Made by a program: the position numbers and the translations under genes. A stretch of DNA of 7,945 nt, taken from positions 1 to 7,945 of the forward strand of contig URRF01000051.1 of the NCBI GenBank assembly GCA_900550145.1, read 5' to 3'. Below the pieces are notes generated by a model. That model was not told where the DNA came from and ran no database searches. It saw nothing but the letters and a program-made list of their open reading frames with translations. The DNA is from an uncultured Mollicutes bacterium (GTDB lineage Bacteria > Bacillota_I > Bacilli_A > RF39 > UBA660). Of this stretch, positions 1-7,482 are shown in pieces. Numbering within the stretch: the stretch's first letter is position 1; every line of letters starts with the position of its first letter.

Positions 1-2487
1 ATTTTCCATTATATCCTTTACTAATTGTTCTAGTTTTTCTTTTTCATCTATACATACATCAAACACTAATTCATCGTGTATCTGTAATACCATTTTACTC
101 TTAAAATGTTCTTCATTTAGCTTTTTATGTATTTCTATCATTGCAAGTTTAATAATATCAGCACTAGAACCTTGAATTGGTGTATTAAGTGCTATTCTTT
201 CACCACTTTGTCTTATTATATAATTTTTATTGTTTAATTCATCTATTGTTCTTTTTCTATTCATTATAGTTTTTACATAACCACATTCATGTGCTTCTTT
301 TATTTCTTTATCCATATAATCTTTTATACCTGGAAAAGTATCCATATATTTTTTTATAAATCTTTGACCATCTTCTATTCTCATATCTAAGTTTTCTGAT
401 AAACCAAATCCACTTATACCATATAATATTCCAAAATTAACTGCTTTAGCTTGTCTTCTCATTTCTGAATTAACCTCATTTTCATTTACTGAAAATATAT
501 CCATTGCTGTTCTTGTATGTATATCCATTCCACTATTAAATGCTTCTACTAGGTTTGGAACTTTTGATAAATGTGCAAATATTCTAAGTTCAATTTGTGA
601 GTAATCTGATGAGATAAATAGATCATTTATTGGTATGAATGCTTTTCTTACTAGTTTTGCATATTCATATCTTGTAGGTATATTTTGTAAGTTAGGATAA
701 GAAGATGACAATCTGCCTGTTCTTGTTAAAGTTTGATTATATATTGTATGTATTCTTGAATCATCAAGTATATAATCTTGAAGACCAATAACATATGATG
801 TATATATTTTATTCATCATTTTATATTCTAATATTTTATTTATTATTGGAAATTTATCACTATATTTTGTTAAGTGTTCTTTTTCAGTTGTTCTCTTCTT
901 GTTTGCAGGTACCCCTAATTTATCAAATAATATTTCTCCTAATTGTTTTGGAGAATTTAAATTAAATTCGCATCCTGCCATATTAAATATATCTTTTTTT
1001 AATAGTTCTATTTTTATGGATAGTTCTTCTTCCATATTTTTTAAAACATTTATATCAACTTTCATTCCAGTTAATTCCATATCAATTAATACATTAGTTA
1101 AAGGCATTTCTATATCTTTAAATAATGAAATGCAATCTTCTTCTGTTAATTTATTTATGAATTTATCTTTAGTTTCATATATAAATTTGGCTTTTATAAC
1201 ACATTCTTTTGATATTGAATTTATATCAAAGTTTTTTTCTTTATATAATGTTTCTAAGAATTTAACACTATAATTATAAGCATTAGAAACATATGCAATA
1301 TCATCTTTAACGTTATAATTTAAAAGATATGCTGCAATCATTGTATCAAATGTATAATTGGTAGAATCTATACCTATTTTTTTTAATGCAATAATTGTTT
1401 TCTTTATATCATAACTATATTTATTTATCTTAGTTAAAAATTCTGGTTTTTGTTTTAATACATCTAGTGGTATATATGCACTTATTTCTTTATTATATAT
1501 ACCCATACCCAGTATATTAGATGTATGGTAGTTAAATCCATCTAATTCAAGATATACTGCTATATCATTAGTTATATTTAGTTCATTTATATCTTTAATT
1601 ATTTTTACATCAACTGAATCTTGTTCAGGTACATAACTATTTTTAATAAGTGAATAAAACTCTAATTCTTCATACATTTTTCTAAGTTCATTACTAGGAC
1701 CTTTATACAAAATATCATCAATTGTTAAATTAGTTGGTACTTCTTTATATATGGTAGCAAGTTGTTTTGACATGAAGGCAGAATCTTTACCCAACTCTAA
1801 CTTTTCTTGTAATTTCCCTTTTATTTTATCTAAATTAACATAAATATTTTCTAAACTACCATATTCTTGTAGTAGTTTAAGTGCCGTTTTTTCGCCTATT
1901 CCTTTTACACCTGGAATATTATCTGATGAATCCCCTTCTAAGCCCTTTAAATCTATTACTTTTATTGGTTCAATACCATATGTATCAAAAAATGTTTGTC
2001 TATTCATCATTATATAATCTTTTGCTTTTAATAATTTTACAGTTACTTTATCATTTATAAGTTGTAACAAATCTCTATCACTGCTTATTATTAATCCTTC
2101 GTAATCCTCACTATTAGTTATTAATGATGAGAATGTACCTATTATATCATCTGCTTCATATCCGTCTATTTCAAACCATTTTATTCCCATAGCATCCATT
2201 AAATCTTTTGCAACAACAAATTGTTTTTTTAATTCATCTGGCATTTCTATTCTTCCTGCTTTATATTCATGAAAATTATCATGCCTAAAAGTTTTACCTT
2301 TATCAAGTGCAACTAAAATATATTCTGGTTTTTCTTCATTTAATATTTTATTTATCATATTTGAAAAGCCATACAATGCATTTGTCGGAAAACCCTTTGA
2401 ATTTTTCATTACATTTCCCATATATGCAGTTGCATAATAACTTCTAAATAATAAATTATTTCCATCTATTAATACTACTTTTTTCAT
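1..2487 (-). CDS. polA: DNA polymerase I, C-terminus cut by window edge
   Basis: Repair and Okazaki-fragment-processing polymerase acting in the cytoplasm. The minus-strand frame is open from an ATG at 2487 to base 1: 829 codons with no stop, so only the last few dozen residues are missing. The 5'-nuclease domain (about 1-290) shows VLIDGNN at the start, EADDIIGT, SSDRDLLQLI and GDSSDNIPGVKGIGEKTA. The middle domain (about 300-460) is a degenerate 3'-5' exonuclease: Glu314 and Asp360 may remain, but the first and last catalytic aspartates are absent. The polymerase domain has motif A SDYSQIELR (Asp628), the O-helix RRQAKAVNFGILYG (Arg677, Lys681, Phe685, Tyr689) and motif C QIHDELVF (His804, Asp805). 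The start is supported by AGGTGG four bases upstream and by homology beginning at MKKVVLIDGNN. The gene is transcribed alone, after the tRNA terminator. Family assignment is certain; loss of proofreading is inferred. Confidence 0.97.
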   Translation of the reverse strand, partial: MKKVVLIDGNNLLFRSYYATAYMGNVMKNSKGFPTNALYGFSNMINKILNEEKPEYILVALDKGKTFRHDNFHEYKAGRIEMPDELKKQFVVAKDLMDAMGIKWFEIDGYEADDIIGTFSSLITNSEDYEGLIISSDRDLLQLINDKVTVKLLKAKDYIMMNRQTFFDTYGIEPIKVIDLKGLEGDSSDNIPGVKGIGEKTALKLLQEYGSLENIYVNLDKIKGKLQEKLELGKDSAFMSKQLATIYKEVPTNLTIDDILYKGPSNELRKMYEELEFYSLIKNSYVPEQDSVDVKIIKDINELNITNDIAVYLELDGFNYHTSNILGMGIYNKEISAYIPLDVLKQKPEFLTKINKYSYDIKKTIIALKKIGIDSTNYTFDTMIAAYLLNYNVKDDIAYVSNAYNYSVKFLETLYKEKNFDINSISKECVIKAKFIYETKDKFINKLTEEDCISLFKDIEMPLTNVLIDMELTGMKVDINVLKNMEEELSIKIELLKKDIFNMAGCEFNLNSPKQLGEILFDKLGVPANKKRTTEKEHLTKYSDKFPIINKILEYKMMNKIYTSYVIGLQDYILDDSRIHTIYNQTLTRTGRLSSSYPNLQNIPTRYEYAKLVRKAFIPINDLFISSDYSQIELRIFAHLSKVPNLVEAFNSGMDIHTRTAMDIFSVNENEVNSEMRRQAKAVNFGILYGISGFGLSENLDMRIEDGQRFIKKYMDTFPGIKDYMDKEIKEAHECGYVKTIMNRKRTIDELNNKNYIIRQSGERIALNTPIQGSSADIIKLAMIEIHKKLNEEHFKSKMVLQIHDELVFDVCIDEKEKLEQLVKDIMEN

Positions 2488-2503
2488 ATTACCACCTAAT
2501 ATT

Positions 2504-2532
2504 ATTGTAACATGTATTAAGAGTAATATAAA
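2504..2532 (-). promoter_or_regulatory. Candidate polA promoter
   Basis: On the minus strand a TTTATA box (2527-2532) and a TACAAT box (2504-2509) are 17 bases apart, and a TG one base before the -10 makes it extended. If used, transcription would begin only about ten bases before the polA ATG, nearly at the AGGTGG ribosome site, giving a very short leader. The AT-rich background makes chance matches common, so this is a moderate-to-weak call. Confidence 0.35.
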
Positions 2533-2580
2533 GATTTTATTTGTAAGACATTTGTTAAAATGTTATATAAAATATTAATA

Positions 2581-2610
2581 CAAAATAAAAACCCTTATAA
2601 AATAAGAGTT
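2581..2610 (-). terminator. Rho-independent terminator after tRNA-Ser
   Basis: On the minus strand a 9-bp stem (arms 2602-2610 and 2590-2598, one G-U wobble) with a 3-base loop is followed by a T-rich run (2581-2589). It lies 11 bases beyond the CCA end of the tRNA and separates the tRNA transcript from polA. Confidence 0.75.
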
Positions 2611-2621
2611 CATTTTCTTAA

Positions 2622-2712
2622 TGGCGGAGCAGGAGAGATTTGAACTCTCGCACCAGTTGCCCAGTCTACACCCTTAGCAGGGGCGCCTCTTCAGCCTCTT
2701 GAGTACTGCTCC
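2622..2712 (-). tRNA. tRNA-Ser (anticodon GCU)
   Basis: Serine tRNA reading AGC and AGU codons, 91 bases including an encoded CCA. Reading the minus strand, the acceptor arm GGAGCAG pairs fully with CTGCTCC, followed by discriminator G and CCA. The anticodon stem CGCCC/GGGTG encloses the loop CTGCTAA, putting anticodon GCT at 2676-2678. The T arm is GAGAG-TTCAAAT-CTCTC. The extra arm is long, as serine tRNAs require, and folds as ACTGG-GCAA-CTGGT with two adjacent G-U wobbles. It is a single-gene unit with its own promoter and terminator, placed between the kinase gene and polA. Confidence 0.97.
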
Positions 2713-2724
2713 AAGACCAATATA

Positions 2725-2753
2725 ATTATAAATTATTTTTTTAAATTTGTAAA
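2725..2753 (-). promoter_or_regulatory. Promoter of tRNA-Ser
   Basis: On the minus strand TTTACA (2748-2753, five of six to consensus) and TATAAT (2725-2730, perfect) are separated by exactly 17 bases. The -10 box ends 12 bases before the first tRNA base, which would leave a short 5' leader for RNase P to remove. The -35 box shares bases with the last arm of the hairpin that ends the kinase gene (2751-2763). It is the best sigma-A-type promoter in the window. Confidence 0.8.
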
Positions 2754-2786
2754 GGAGTATTATAAAATTTCAAATAATACTCCTTT
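2751..2786. terminator. Hairpin terminator overlapping the kinase 3' end
   Basis: A perfect 13-bp inverted repeat (2751-2763 and 2774-2786) with a 10-base loop. The arm at 2774-2786 lies inside the last codons of the histidine kinase gene, and the stop codon (2760-2762) is in the other arm. On the minus strand the tail after the stem is only moderately T-rich; on the plus strand the stem runs into a better T run, so it may work in both directions. It is the likely end of the regulator-kinase operon and shields the tRNA. Confidence 0.6.
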
Positions 2787-4034
2787 TTCTTGGTTACTAA
2801 CTTTTATTTTATAACCATATAATTCTAAACTTTGTTTAACAATAGACAATCCAAGTCCAAATTTACCTTTTATTCCTTTTTTATATTGAGTAAAAATATC
2901 CTTTATTAATTTCTCATCTATTTTTTCTCCATCGTTATAAAAAGTAATCTTGTTTTTTGTTACGGTAACTTTTACTATTTTATCTGCATAAACTACAAAA
3001 TTACCATAAATATTATCTATTATAACTTTCCAAATATCATATGTACCTCTTCGTACATTCTCATCTTGTATATCAAGCCCCCAATCCACATCTCTTCTTT
3101 GCATTTTATATTTTTCTGTCAAATCTTTAAGTAATTCAGTAATATCTACTACTTCATCTTTATATTCGTTATTATCTTTTAAAAAGTTAAGTTTATTTAA
3201 TTCTAGTATCATATTAACATCGTTTGCTAGTACTTTTATTTCATCTTCAATAGTTTTTAGAGCTTCTGTTTCGGTTATTACTTTATCATTAGCAGCTTCT
3301 ACATAGCTACTTATAACAGAAATAGGAGTTTTTAATTCGTGTGACAAATTTTGAAACATGTTATTTTTATACTCTTCTTTTGAATTTATTTCTTTTCTCA
3401 TGTACTCAACTGAATTGTTTAATGAATCAACTTCGTCTTTTAACTTAAACTTAAATTTGTGGTCATAATCTTTATTATCCAAATTATCAACTTTGTCTTT
3501 TACTTTAGATATTCTGTTAACAAGAGTATTACCCCATATAGCAAGAAGTGAGGTTTCTATAAATATAGTAATAGCTACTACGGGAAATATTGTAAGATTT
3601 AACATTCTTCTTTGAGATTTTATATAAGAATCGTCAGTTAGTGTAACTATTTTTTCGTCATCACTAGTGTCCATACTATAGTAATATGTTCGGTTTCCAA
3701 TTATAAACTTACCTTGGTTACCTCTTACAATTTTTAAAATTAAATTAACTTTTTTTGTGTTAAAATAATCTTCAAAATTAGAGGAAATGTATGTTCCAGT
3801 AGAATTTTTAACTATAAAAGCAATATTGTTACTACTAGAATCTGTATTACTTTCTATAAATGATAGTGGTTGATTTAGTAATTCATATATATTTTTCTCA
3901 TAGAAAGGAGTGAGTAAGTTAGGAAGAATTATAATAAGTGAAATAAGTGAAATAAGTAGTGAAAAAACTATAATATATCCAAGTTGTCTTTTTAAATCTA
4001 AATTTTTAACATAATTTATTATTTTATTTTTCAT
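2760..4034 (-). CDS. Membrane sensor histidine kinase (two-component)
   Basis: Sensor kinase, 424 residues, that should autophosphorylate and pass phosphate to the regulator encoded just upstream. Order of parts: transmembrane helix about 19-40; an extracytoplasmic sensing region about 41-143; a second helix about 146-170; a HAMP-like linker about 171-218; the dimerisation/phosphoacceptor box NLSHELKTPISVI with His232; and an ATPase domain to the end, with N-box DNIYGNFVVYA (340-350, Asn345), G1 box NDGEKI (367-372), F-box near Phe381 and G2 box GKFGLGLSIVK (390-400). All catalytic elements are present. The ATG overlaps the regulator's TGA (ATGA) and has no strong ribosome site of its own, so translation is probably coupled. 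The architecture resembles VanS-type Firmicute kinases, but the signal cannot be read from the sequence. TM1 contains a short in-frame tandem repeat. Confidence 0.95.
   Translation of the reverse strand: MKNKIINYVKNLDLKRQLGYIIVFSLLISLISLIIILPNLLTPFYEKNIYELLNQPLSFIESNTDSSSNNIAFIVKNSTGTYISSNFEDYFNTKKVNLILKIVRGNQGKFIIGNRTYYYSMDTSDDEKIVTLTDDSYIKSQRRMLNLTIFPVVAITIFIETSLLAIWGNTLVNRISKVKDKVDNLDNKDYDHKFKFKLKDEVDSLNNSVEYMRKEINSKEEYKNNMFQNLSHELKTPISVISSYVEAANDKVITETEALKTIEDEIKVLANDVNMILELNKLNFLKDNNEYKDEVVDITELLKDLTEKYKMQRRDVDWGLDIQDENVRRGTYDIWKVIIDNIYGNFVVYADKIVKVTVTKNKITFYNDGEKIDEKLIKDIFTQYKKGIKGKFGLGLSIVKQSLELYGYKIKVSNQEKGVLFEIL
3933..3959. repeat. 9-bp in-frame tandem repeat in kinase TM1
   Basis: Two identical copies of AATAAGTGA (plus strand) followed by a third differing only in its last two bases. 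In the kinase it encodes residues 26-34, with repeated Leu-Ile-Ser triplets inside the first membrane helix. A unit gain or loss would lengthen or shorten the helix by three residues without a frameshift. Confidence 0.7.
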
Positions 4035-4684
4035 AATAATCTATATCCATATCCATAAATTGTTTCTATTTTTAGTTCTTTCATCTTACTTCTTAATCTT
4101 CTAACTAAATCATCCACTACTCTATCATTTCCATAATAATCTTCTTTCCAAATAGAATTTAATATTTCTTCTCTGGAAAAAGATTTACCGACATTATTAA
4201 CAAATAATAGTAATAATTCAAATTCTAAAGTAGTTAACTTTATTTCTTTATCAAATAATGTAACAGTTCTTTTTTCTACATTTATTTTATAATCTTCATA
4301 AGTAATTTTATCGAACGTGTCTTTATATACTCTTTTAATTATATTATTTACTCTAAGTACAAGTTCTTTAGGAGAATATGGCTTAGTAATATAGTCGTCA
4401 CTACCAAGTTCTAATCCAATGATTTTATCTAAGTCCTGATCACGAGCAGATGTGAATATAACAGGTACTTTATCATCAGTTTCTCTTATTTTTTTAATGA
4501 TATCATATCCGCTAATATCATCAGAAAGCATTATATCAAGTATCCACAAATGTATTTTAGTAGTAAGTTCTAGGGCTTCTTTTCCACTAAAGCATTGGAT
4601 AACATTGTAACCTGCACTTTCTAAGTATGTCTTAATCAGATTATTTAAGCTTTTTTCATCTTCAACCAAACATATATTAAACAT
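4031..4684 (-). CDS. OmpR/PhoB-family response regulator
   Basis: DNA-binding response regulator, 217 residues, normal for the family. The receiver domain (about 1-120) has the acidic pair Glu8/Asp9, the phosphoacceptor Asp50 in WILDIML, Ser79 and Lys101 of the switch (TKPYSPKEL). The C-terminal winged helix (about 125-217) has KLTTLEFELLLLF, a recognition helix around VVDDLVRRLRSKM and the wing TIYGYGYRLL. The start at 4684 is fixed by AGAGGTG seven bases upstream and by the domain beginning at residue 3. It is the first gene of an operon with the kinase, overlapping it by four bases, which strongly implies a cognate pair. Targets are unknown; self-regulation through the dyad upstream and control of the adjacent ATPase gene are both possible but unproven. 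Confidence 0.95.
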   Translation of the reverse strand: MFNICLVEDEKSLNNLIKTYLESAGYNVIQCFSGKEALELTTKIHLWILDIMLSDDISGYDIIKKIRETDDKVPVIFTSARDQDLDKIIGLELGSDDYITKPYSPKELVLRVNNIIKRVYKDTFDKITYEDYKINVEKRTVTLFDKEIKLTTLEFELLLLFVNNVGKSFSREEILNSIWKEDYYGNDRVVDDLVRRLRSKMKELKIETIYGYGYRLL

Positions 4685-4701
4685 AATTATTCACCTCTTA
4701 C

Positions 4702-4707
4702 ATTATA
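4702..4707 (-). promoter_or_regulatory. Extended -10 element, possible proximal promoter
   Basis: On the minus strand TGATATAAT is a perfect extended -10 hexamer, with no convincing -35 box 17 bases upstream. Transcription would start just before the regulator's AGAGGTG, leaving a leader of about 15 bases. The -10 box lies within the right arm of a 10-bp inverted repeat, so a protein bound to the dyad would block it. Confidence 0.45.
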
Positions 4708-4752
4708 TCATTTATTCTCTATAGAATCACCTCCTATGTTTCAATGATATAA
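4703..4752. repeat. 10-bp inverted repeat in the operon leader
   Basis: Perfect arms TTATATCATT (4703-4712) and AATGATATAA (4743-4752), 30 bases apart. The arms overlap the proximal -10 box and lie downstream of the distal promoter. This could be a protein operator (about five helical turns from outer edge to outer edge) or, in RNA from the distal promoter, a long-range stem enclosing a Shine-Dalgarno sequence. The sequence alone does not decide between the two. Confidence 0.55.
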
Positions 4753-4770
4753 ATAAAGTTACAATAAATT

Positions 4771-4798
4771 ATCATAAGATTGTGGTAAATTATGTGAA
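4771..4798 (-). promoter_or_regulatory. Candidate distal promoter of the two-component operon
   Basis: On the minus strand TTCACA (4793-4798) and TATGAT (4771-4776) each match consensus at five of six positions, with a 16-base spacer. It would give a leader of roughly 80 bases that carries the inverted repeat. Its -35 box abuts the ATPase terminator. Confidence 0.5.
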
Positions 4799-4823
4799 AA
4801 ATAGAACTTGTTAGGTTCTATTT
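4797..4823 (-). terminator. Terminator of the P-type ATPase gene
   Basis: On the minus strand a 9-bp stem (arms 4815-4823 and 4799-4807) with a 7-base loop, followed by a short T run, begins five bases after the ATPase stop codon. It separates the ATPase transcript from the two-component operon; the T run is short, so some read-through is possible. Confidence 0.65.
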
Positions 4824-4827
4824 ATAT

Positions 4828-7401
4828 CTATACTCCTCTTTTTATACCTCTTTGTCTTAACCATAATTTTCTTATATTATCTATTGGTATTACTGTAAAA
4901 GATAGAATTATAGTTATTATAAATTCTTTTATTGTTAGTCCTGATGTTCTAAATAAAGTTCCTCCATAATAAATCATTATTATTTGCATAAATACTATAA
5001 ATGTCATTATGAGAATAAATACTCTATTACATCTTATATTTGATAGTAAGTTTATTTTATGTGTTCTTGCATTAAACGCATTAAATACATCTATGAATAT
5101 TAGAAGTGCAAAAAATGCAGTCATAAAATATTTGTCTGTACCACTTTTTCTATATAATTCATAAAATATTGGAATTTTTAGAAATAATATACATAATATA
5201 GATGAATAAATGCCAGTTATTAATATTTCATTTATCATATATTTATTTATTATTGGTTCATTTTTCTTCTTAGGTGGTTCGTTCATATATTCTTTAAGTG
5301 CTGGTTCAAAAGAGAATGCAAGACCAGATAATGTATCCATTACCATATTTATCCATAGCATTTGTATAACTGTTACTGGGGTATTTACTCCTATAAAAGG
5401 ACCAATTATAGATAGTGATAATGCACACATATTAGCTGTTAATTGTAGTATTATAAATTTTCTTATGGATTTAAAAATAGTTCTTCCATATAGTATTGCT
5501 TTTGAAATTGATAAAAAGTTATCATCAAGAATTACTATATCACTTGCTTCCTTAGCAATTTCTGCTCCACTTCCCATAGCAAATCCAACATCTGCTTTTT
5601 TTAGTGCTGGTGCATCATTTACACCATCTCCTGTCATTCCTACTACATAACCTAATTCTTGTGATAATCTTATTAATTTACTTTTATCTTGCGGTAAACT
5701 TCTTGCTACTATTCTTATTTTAGGTAATATTTTTTTTATTTCTTCATTATCCATTTTATTTAGTTCATTACTTGTAATTACTATATCGCCATCTTCTACT
5801 AAACCAAGTTCTTTTCCTATGGAATAAGCTGTATCTTTGTTATCACCAGTAATCATTATAGTACGTATACTTGCATTTTTTACAAGTTTAATTCCCTCTT
5901 TTGCTTCTTCTCTTATTTCATCTTTTATATAAGCAAATCCAAGAAGAGAATATTTTTCGTTATTTTCACCAACTGCAAAACATAAAATTCTAATTCCCTT
6001 TTTTGAAACATTTTCAATTTTTTCTAGTATTTTTTTTCGATTTGTAAGTAACTTTTTATTCATGTTTTCGTCATAATAGTAACTACACATTGAAATTACT
6101 TTTTCACTAGCACCTTTAATTAGATATGTGCCATCATCTAATGTAACTTTTGAGTATTTATTTTTACTGTCAAATGGTACTCTTTTTACAACTTTATTTT
6201 TCATATTTTTTTTGTGAATAAAGTTTAATAAAGATCTGTCTGTTATATTTCCACCTATTACTTTTCCATATTCATCATAAGTACTTTCATTATTAAGAGA
6301 AAAAGATTTTATAACTAAATCATATAATTTAGTATTTTTTGATATATCTATTTCATTTATATATTCGGTTAATGTAGGAGTTACAAACCTGATTACTTCT
6401 AATTTGCCTTTTGTAAGTGTTCCTGTTTTATCTGTAAAAAGCATACTAATGCTTCCTGCTGTTTCGATTCCCATCATTTTTCTTACTAATACATTGTTTT
6501 TTAGCATTCTTTTCATGTTAGATGATAGAACTAATGTAATCATCATAGGAAGTCCTTCTGGTACTGCTACAACTATTATAGTAACTGATAATGTTAGTGC
6601 ATATAGTATGTGACTACTCATGATTGGAAAATTAAATATTGTTTGTTTTATTAAATTTATGTCAAAGTTATTGTTTATTACTATAACCGAAAAAAGATAT
6701 GATATAAATACTAGCGTTGCACCTACATAACCAATTCTACTTATTATTTTTGCAAGATTTCTAAGACGTAGTTTTAATGGACTTTCTGGTTGACTTTCTT
6801 GTATTTCCTCTGCTAGTTTTCCATAAAATGTAGAATTACCTACTTTTTTTACTTGCATTATTCCTATACCACTTGCTACTATTGAACCTCTAAATATTGA
6901 ATCGTTTGCATAAATATATTTCTCTTTTGATTCACCATTTAAAGATGACTCATCAACACTTACTTCTCCATCAATTAATATACCATCTGCTGGTATTTTA
7001 TCTCCTGATGATAAATAGATGATATCATCAACCACTACATCATCTATATTAATTTCTGTCAAATTACCATTTCTTTTTGCTCTACATTTTATTTTTGATG
7101 CCTCCTCCTGTAATCTTAAAAAGGCCTTTTCACTACCATATTCAGATATAGTTGATATAAAGGATGCTAGAAAAATAGCAATTACTATACCTATTGTTTC
7201 ATACCAATCAAATGACTTTATTAAGAAAACAATCTTAATTGCAAGTGCAATTAATAGTATCTTAATTATTGGATCTCCTAAAGATTCAATTAAAAGTTTG
7301 AAAAAACTACTTTTGCTTTTGGTCACTAATTTGTTTGTACCATATTTTTTGACACTTTCTATTACCTCTTTATCAGTAAGTCCATTCTTTTTATCATTCA
7401 T
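4828..7401 (-). CDS. Calcium-type P-type ATPase (PMCA-like, P2B)
   Basis: Membrane pump, 857 residues, predicted to export Ca2+ using ATP. An N-terminal cation-ATPase domain (about 1-60) includes GDPIIKILLIA. The actuator loop has NGES (155-158) where TGES is usual. M4 carries VAVPEGLP (Glu282). The catalytic core has DKTGTLT (Asp324, phosphorylated), KGASE (429-433), TGDNKDTA (518-525) and GDGVNDAPAL (591-600). M5 has QLTAN (Asn657) and M6 has NMVMDT (Asn685, Asp689). This Glu/Asn/Asn/Asp set matches single-site PMCA-type calcium pumps rather than SERCA or Na+/K+ pumps. The C-terminus ends shortly after M10 with no calmodulin-like extension. The start is fixed by AGGAGG seven bases upstream. 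It is a single-gene unit between its own promoter and terminator. Ca2+ specificity is inferred from motifs; Mn2+ transport is the main alternative. Confidence 0.95.
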   Translation of the reverse strand: MNDKKNGLTDKEVIESVKKYGTNKLVTKSKSSFFKLLIESLGDPIIKILLIALAIKIVFLIKSFDWYETIGIVIAIFLASFISTISEYGSEKAFLRLQEEASKIKCRAKRNGNLTEINIDDVVVDDIIYLSSGDKIPADGILIDGEVSVDESSLNGESKEKYIYANDSIFRGSIVASGIGIMQVKKVGNSTFYGKLAEEIQESQPESPLKLRLRNLAKIISRIGYVGATLVFISYLFSVIVINNNFDINLIKQTIFNFPIMSSHILYALTLSVTIIVVAVPEGLPMMITLVLSSNMKRMLKNNVLVRKMMGIETAGSISMLFTDKTGTLTKGKLEVIRFVTPTLTEYINEIDISKNTKLYDLVIKSFSLNNESTYDEYGKVIGGNITDRSLLNFIHKKNMKNKVVKRVPFDSKNKYSKVTLDDGTYLIKGASEKVISMCSYYYDENMNKKLLTNRKKILEKIENVSKKGIRILCFAVGENNEKYSLLGFAYIKDEIREEAKEGIKLVKNASIRTIMITGDNKDTAYSIGKELGLVEDGDIVITSNELNKMDNEEIKKILPKIRIVARSLPQDKSKLIRLSQELGYVVGMTGDGVNDAPALKKADVGFAMGSGAEIAKEASDIVILDDNFLSISKAILYGRTIFKSIRKFIILQLTANMCALSLSIIGPFIGVNTPVTVIQMLWINMVMDTLSGLAFSFEPALKEYMNEPPKKKNEPIINKYMINEILITGIYSSILCILFLKIPIFYELYRKSGTDKYFMTAFFALLIFIDVFNAFNARTHKINLLSNIRCNRVFILIMTFIVFMQIIMIYYGGTLFRTSGLTIKEFIITIILSFTVIPIDNIRKLWLRQRGIKRGV

Positions 7402-7453
7402 AGATTGTCCTCCTAAATAAATATATTAGGTAAAGATCAAATTTAGAATAATT

Positions 7454-7482
7454 ATTATATATTTGGATTTGCTAAATTTTAA
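7454..7482 (-). promoter_or_regulatory. Candidate promoter of the ATPase gene
   Basis: On the minus strand TTAAAA (7477-7482, four of six) and TATAAT (7454-7459, perfect) are 17 bases apart, about 50 bases upstream of the ATPase ATG. A weaker TATATT lies closer to the ribosome site. The -35 region overlaps the spacer of the divergent plus-strand promoter. Confidence 0.5.

Noticed and set aside
899..1273. Plus-strand open frame of 124 codons inside polA
   Set aside because: It lies opposite conserved polymerase sequence, has no ribosome site and has a low-complexity translation; it is a shadow of polA.
4710..4734. Leader peptide after the orphan Shine-Dalgarno
   Set aside because: The only ATG within reach opens a two-codon frame, and no standard start gives a longer peptide, so no gene is called.
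5210..5650. Plus-strand open frame of 146 codons inside the ATPase gene
   Set aside because: It is antisense to the conserved GDGVND-to-M6 region; the hydrophobic translation is the mirror of membrane codons.
6404..6613. Plus-strand open frame of 69 codons inside the ATPase gene
   Set aside because: It is antisense to the DKTGTLT and PEGLP region, with no ribosome site.
7019..7420. Plus-strand open frame of 133 codons over the ATPase N-terminus
   Set aside because: It is antisense to the actuator and N-terminal domains and runs past the ATPase start without its own signals.
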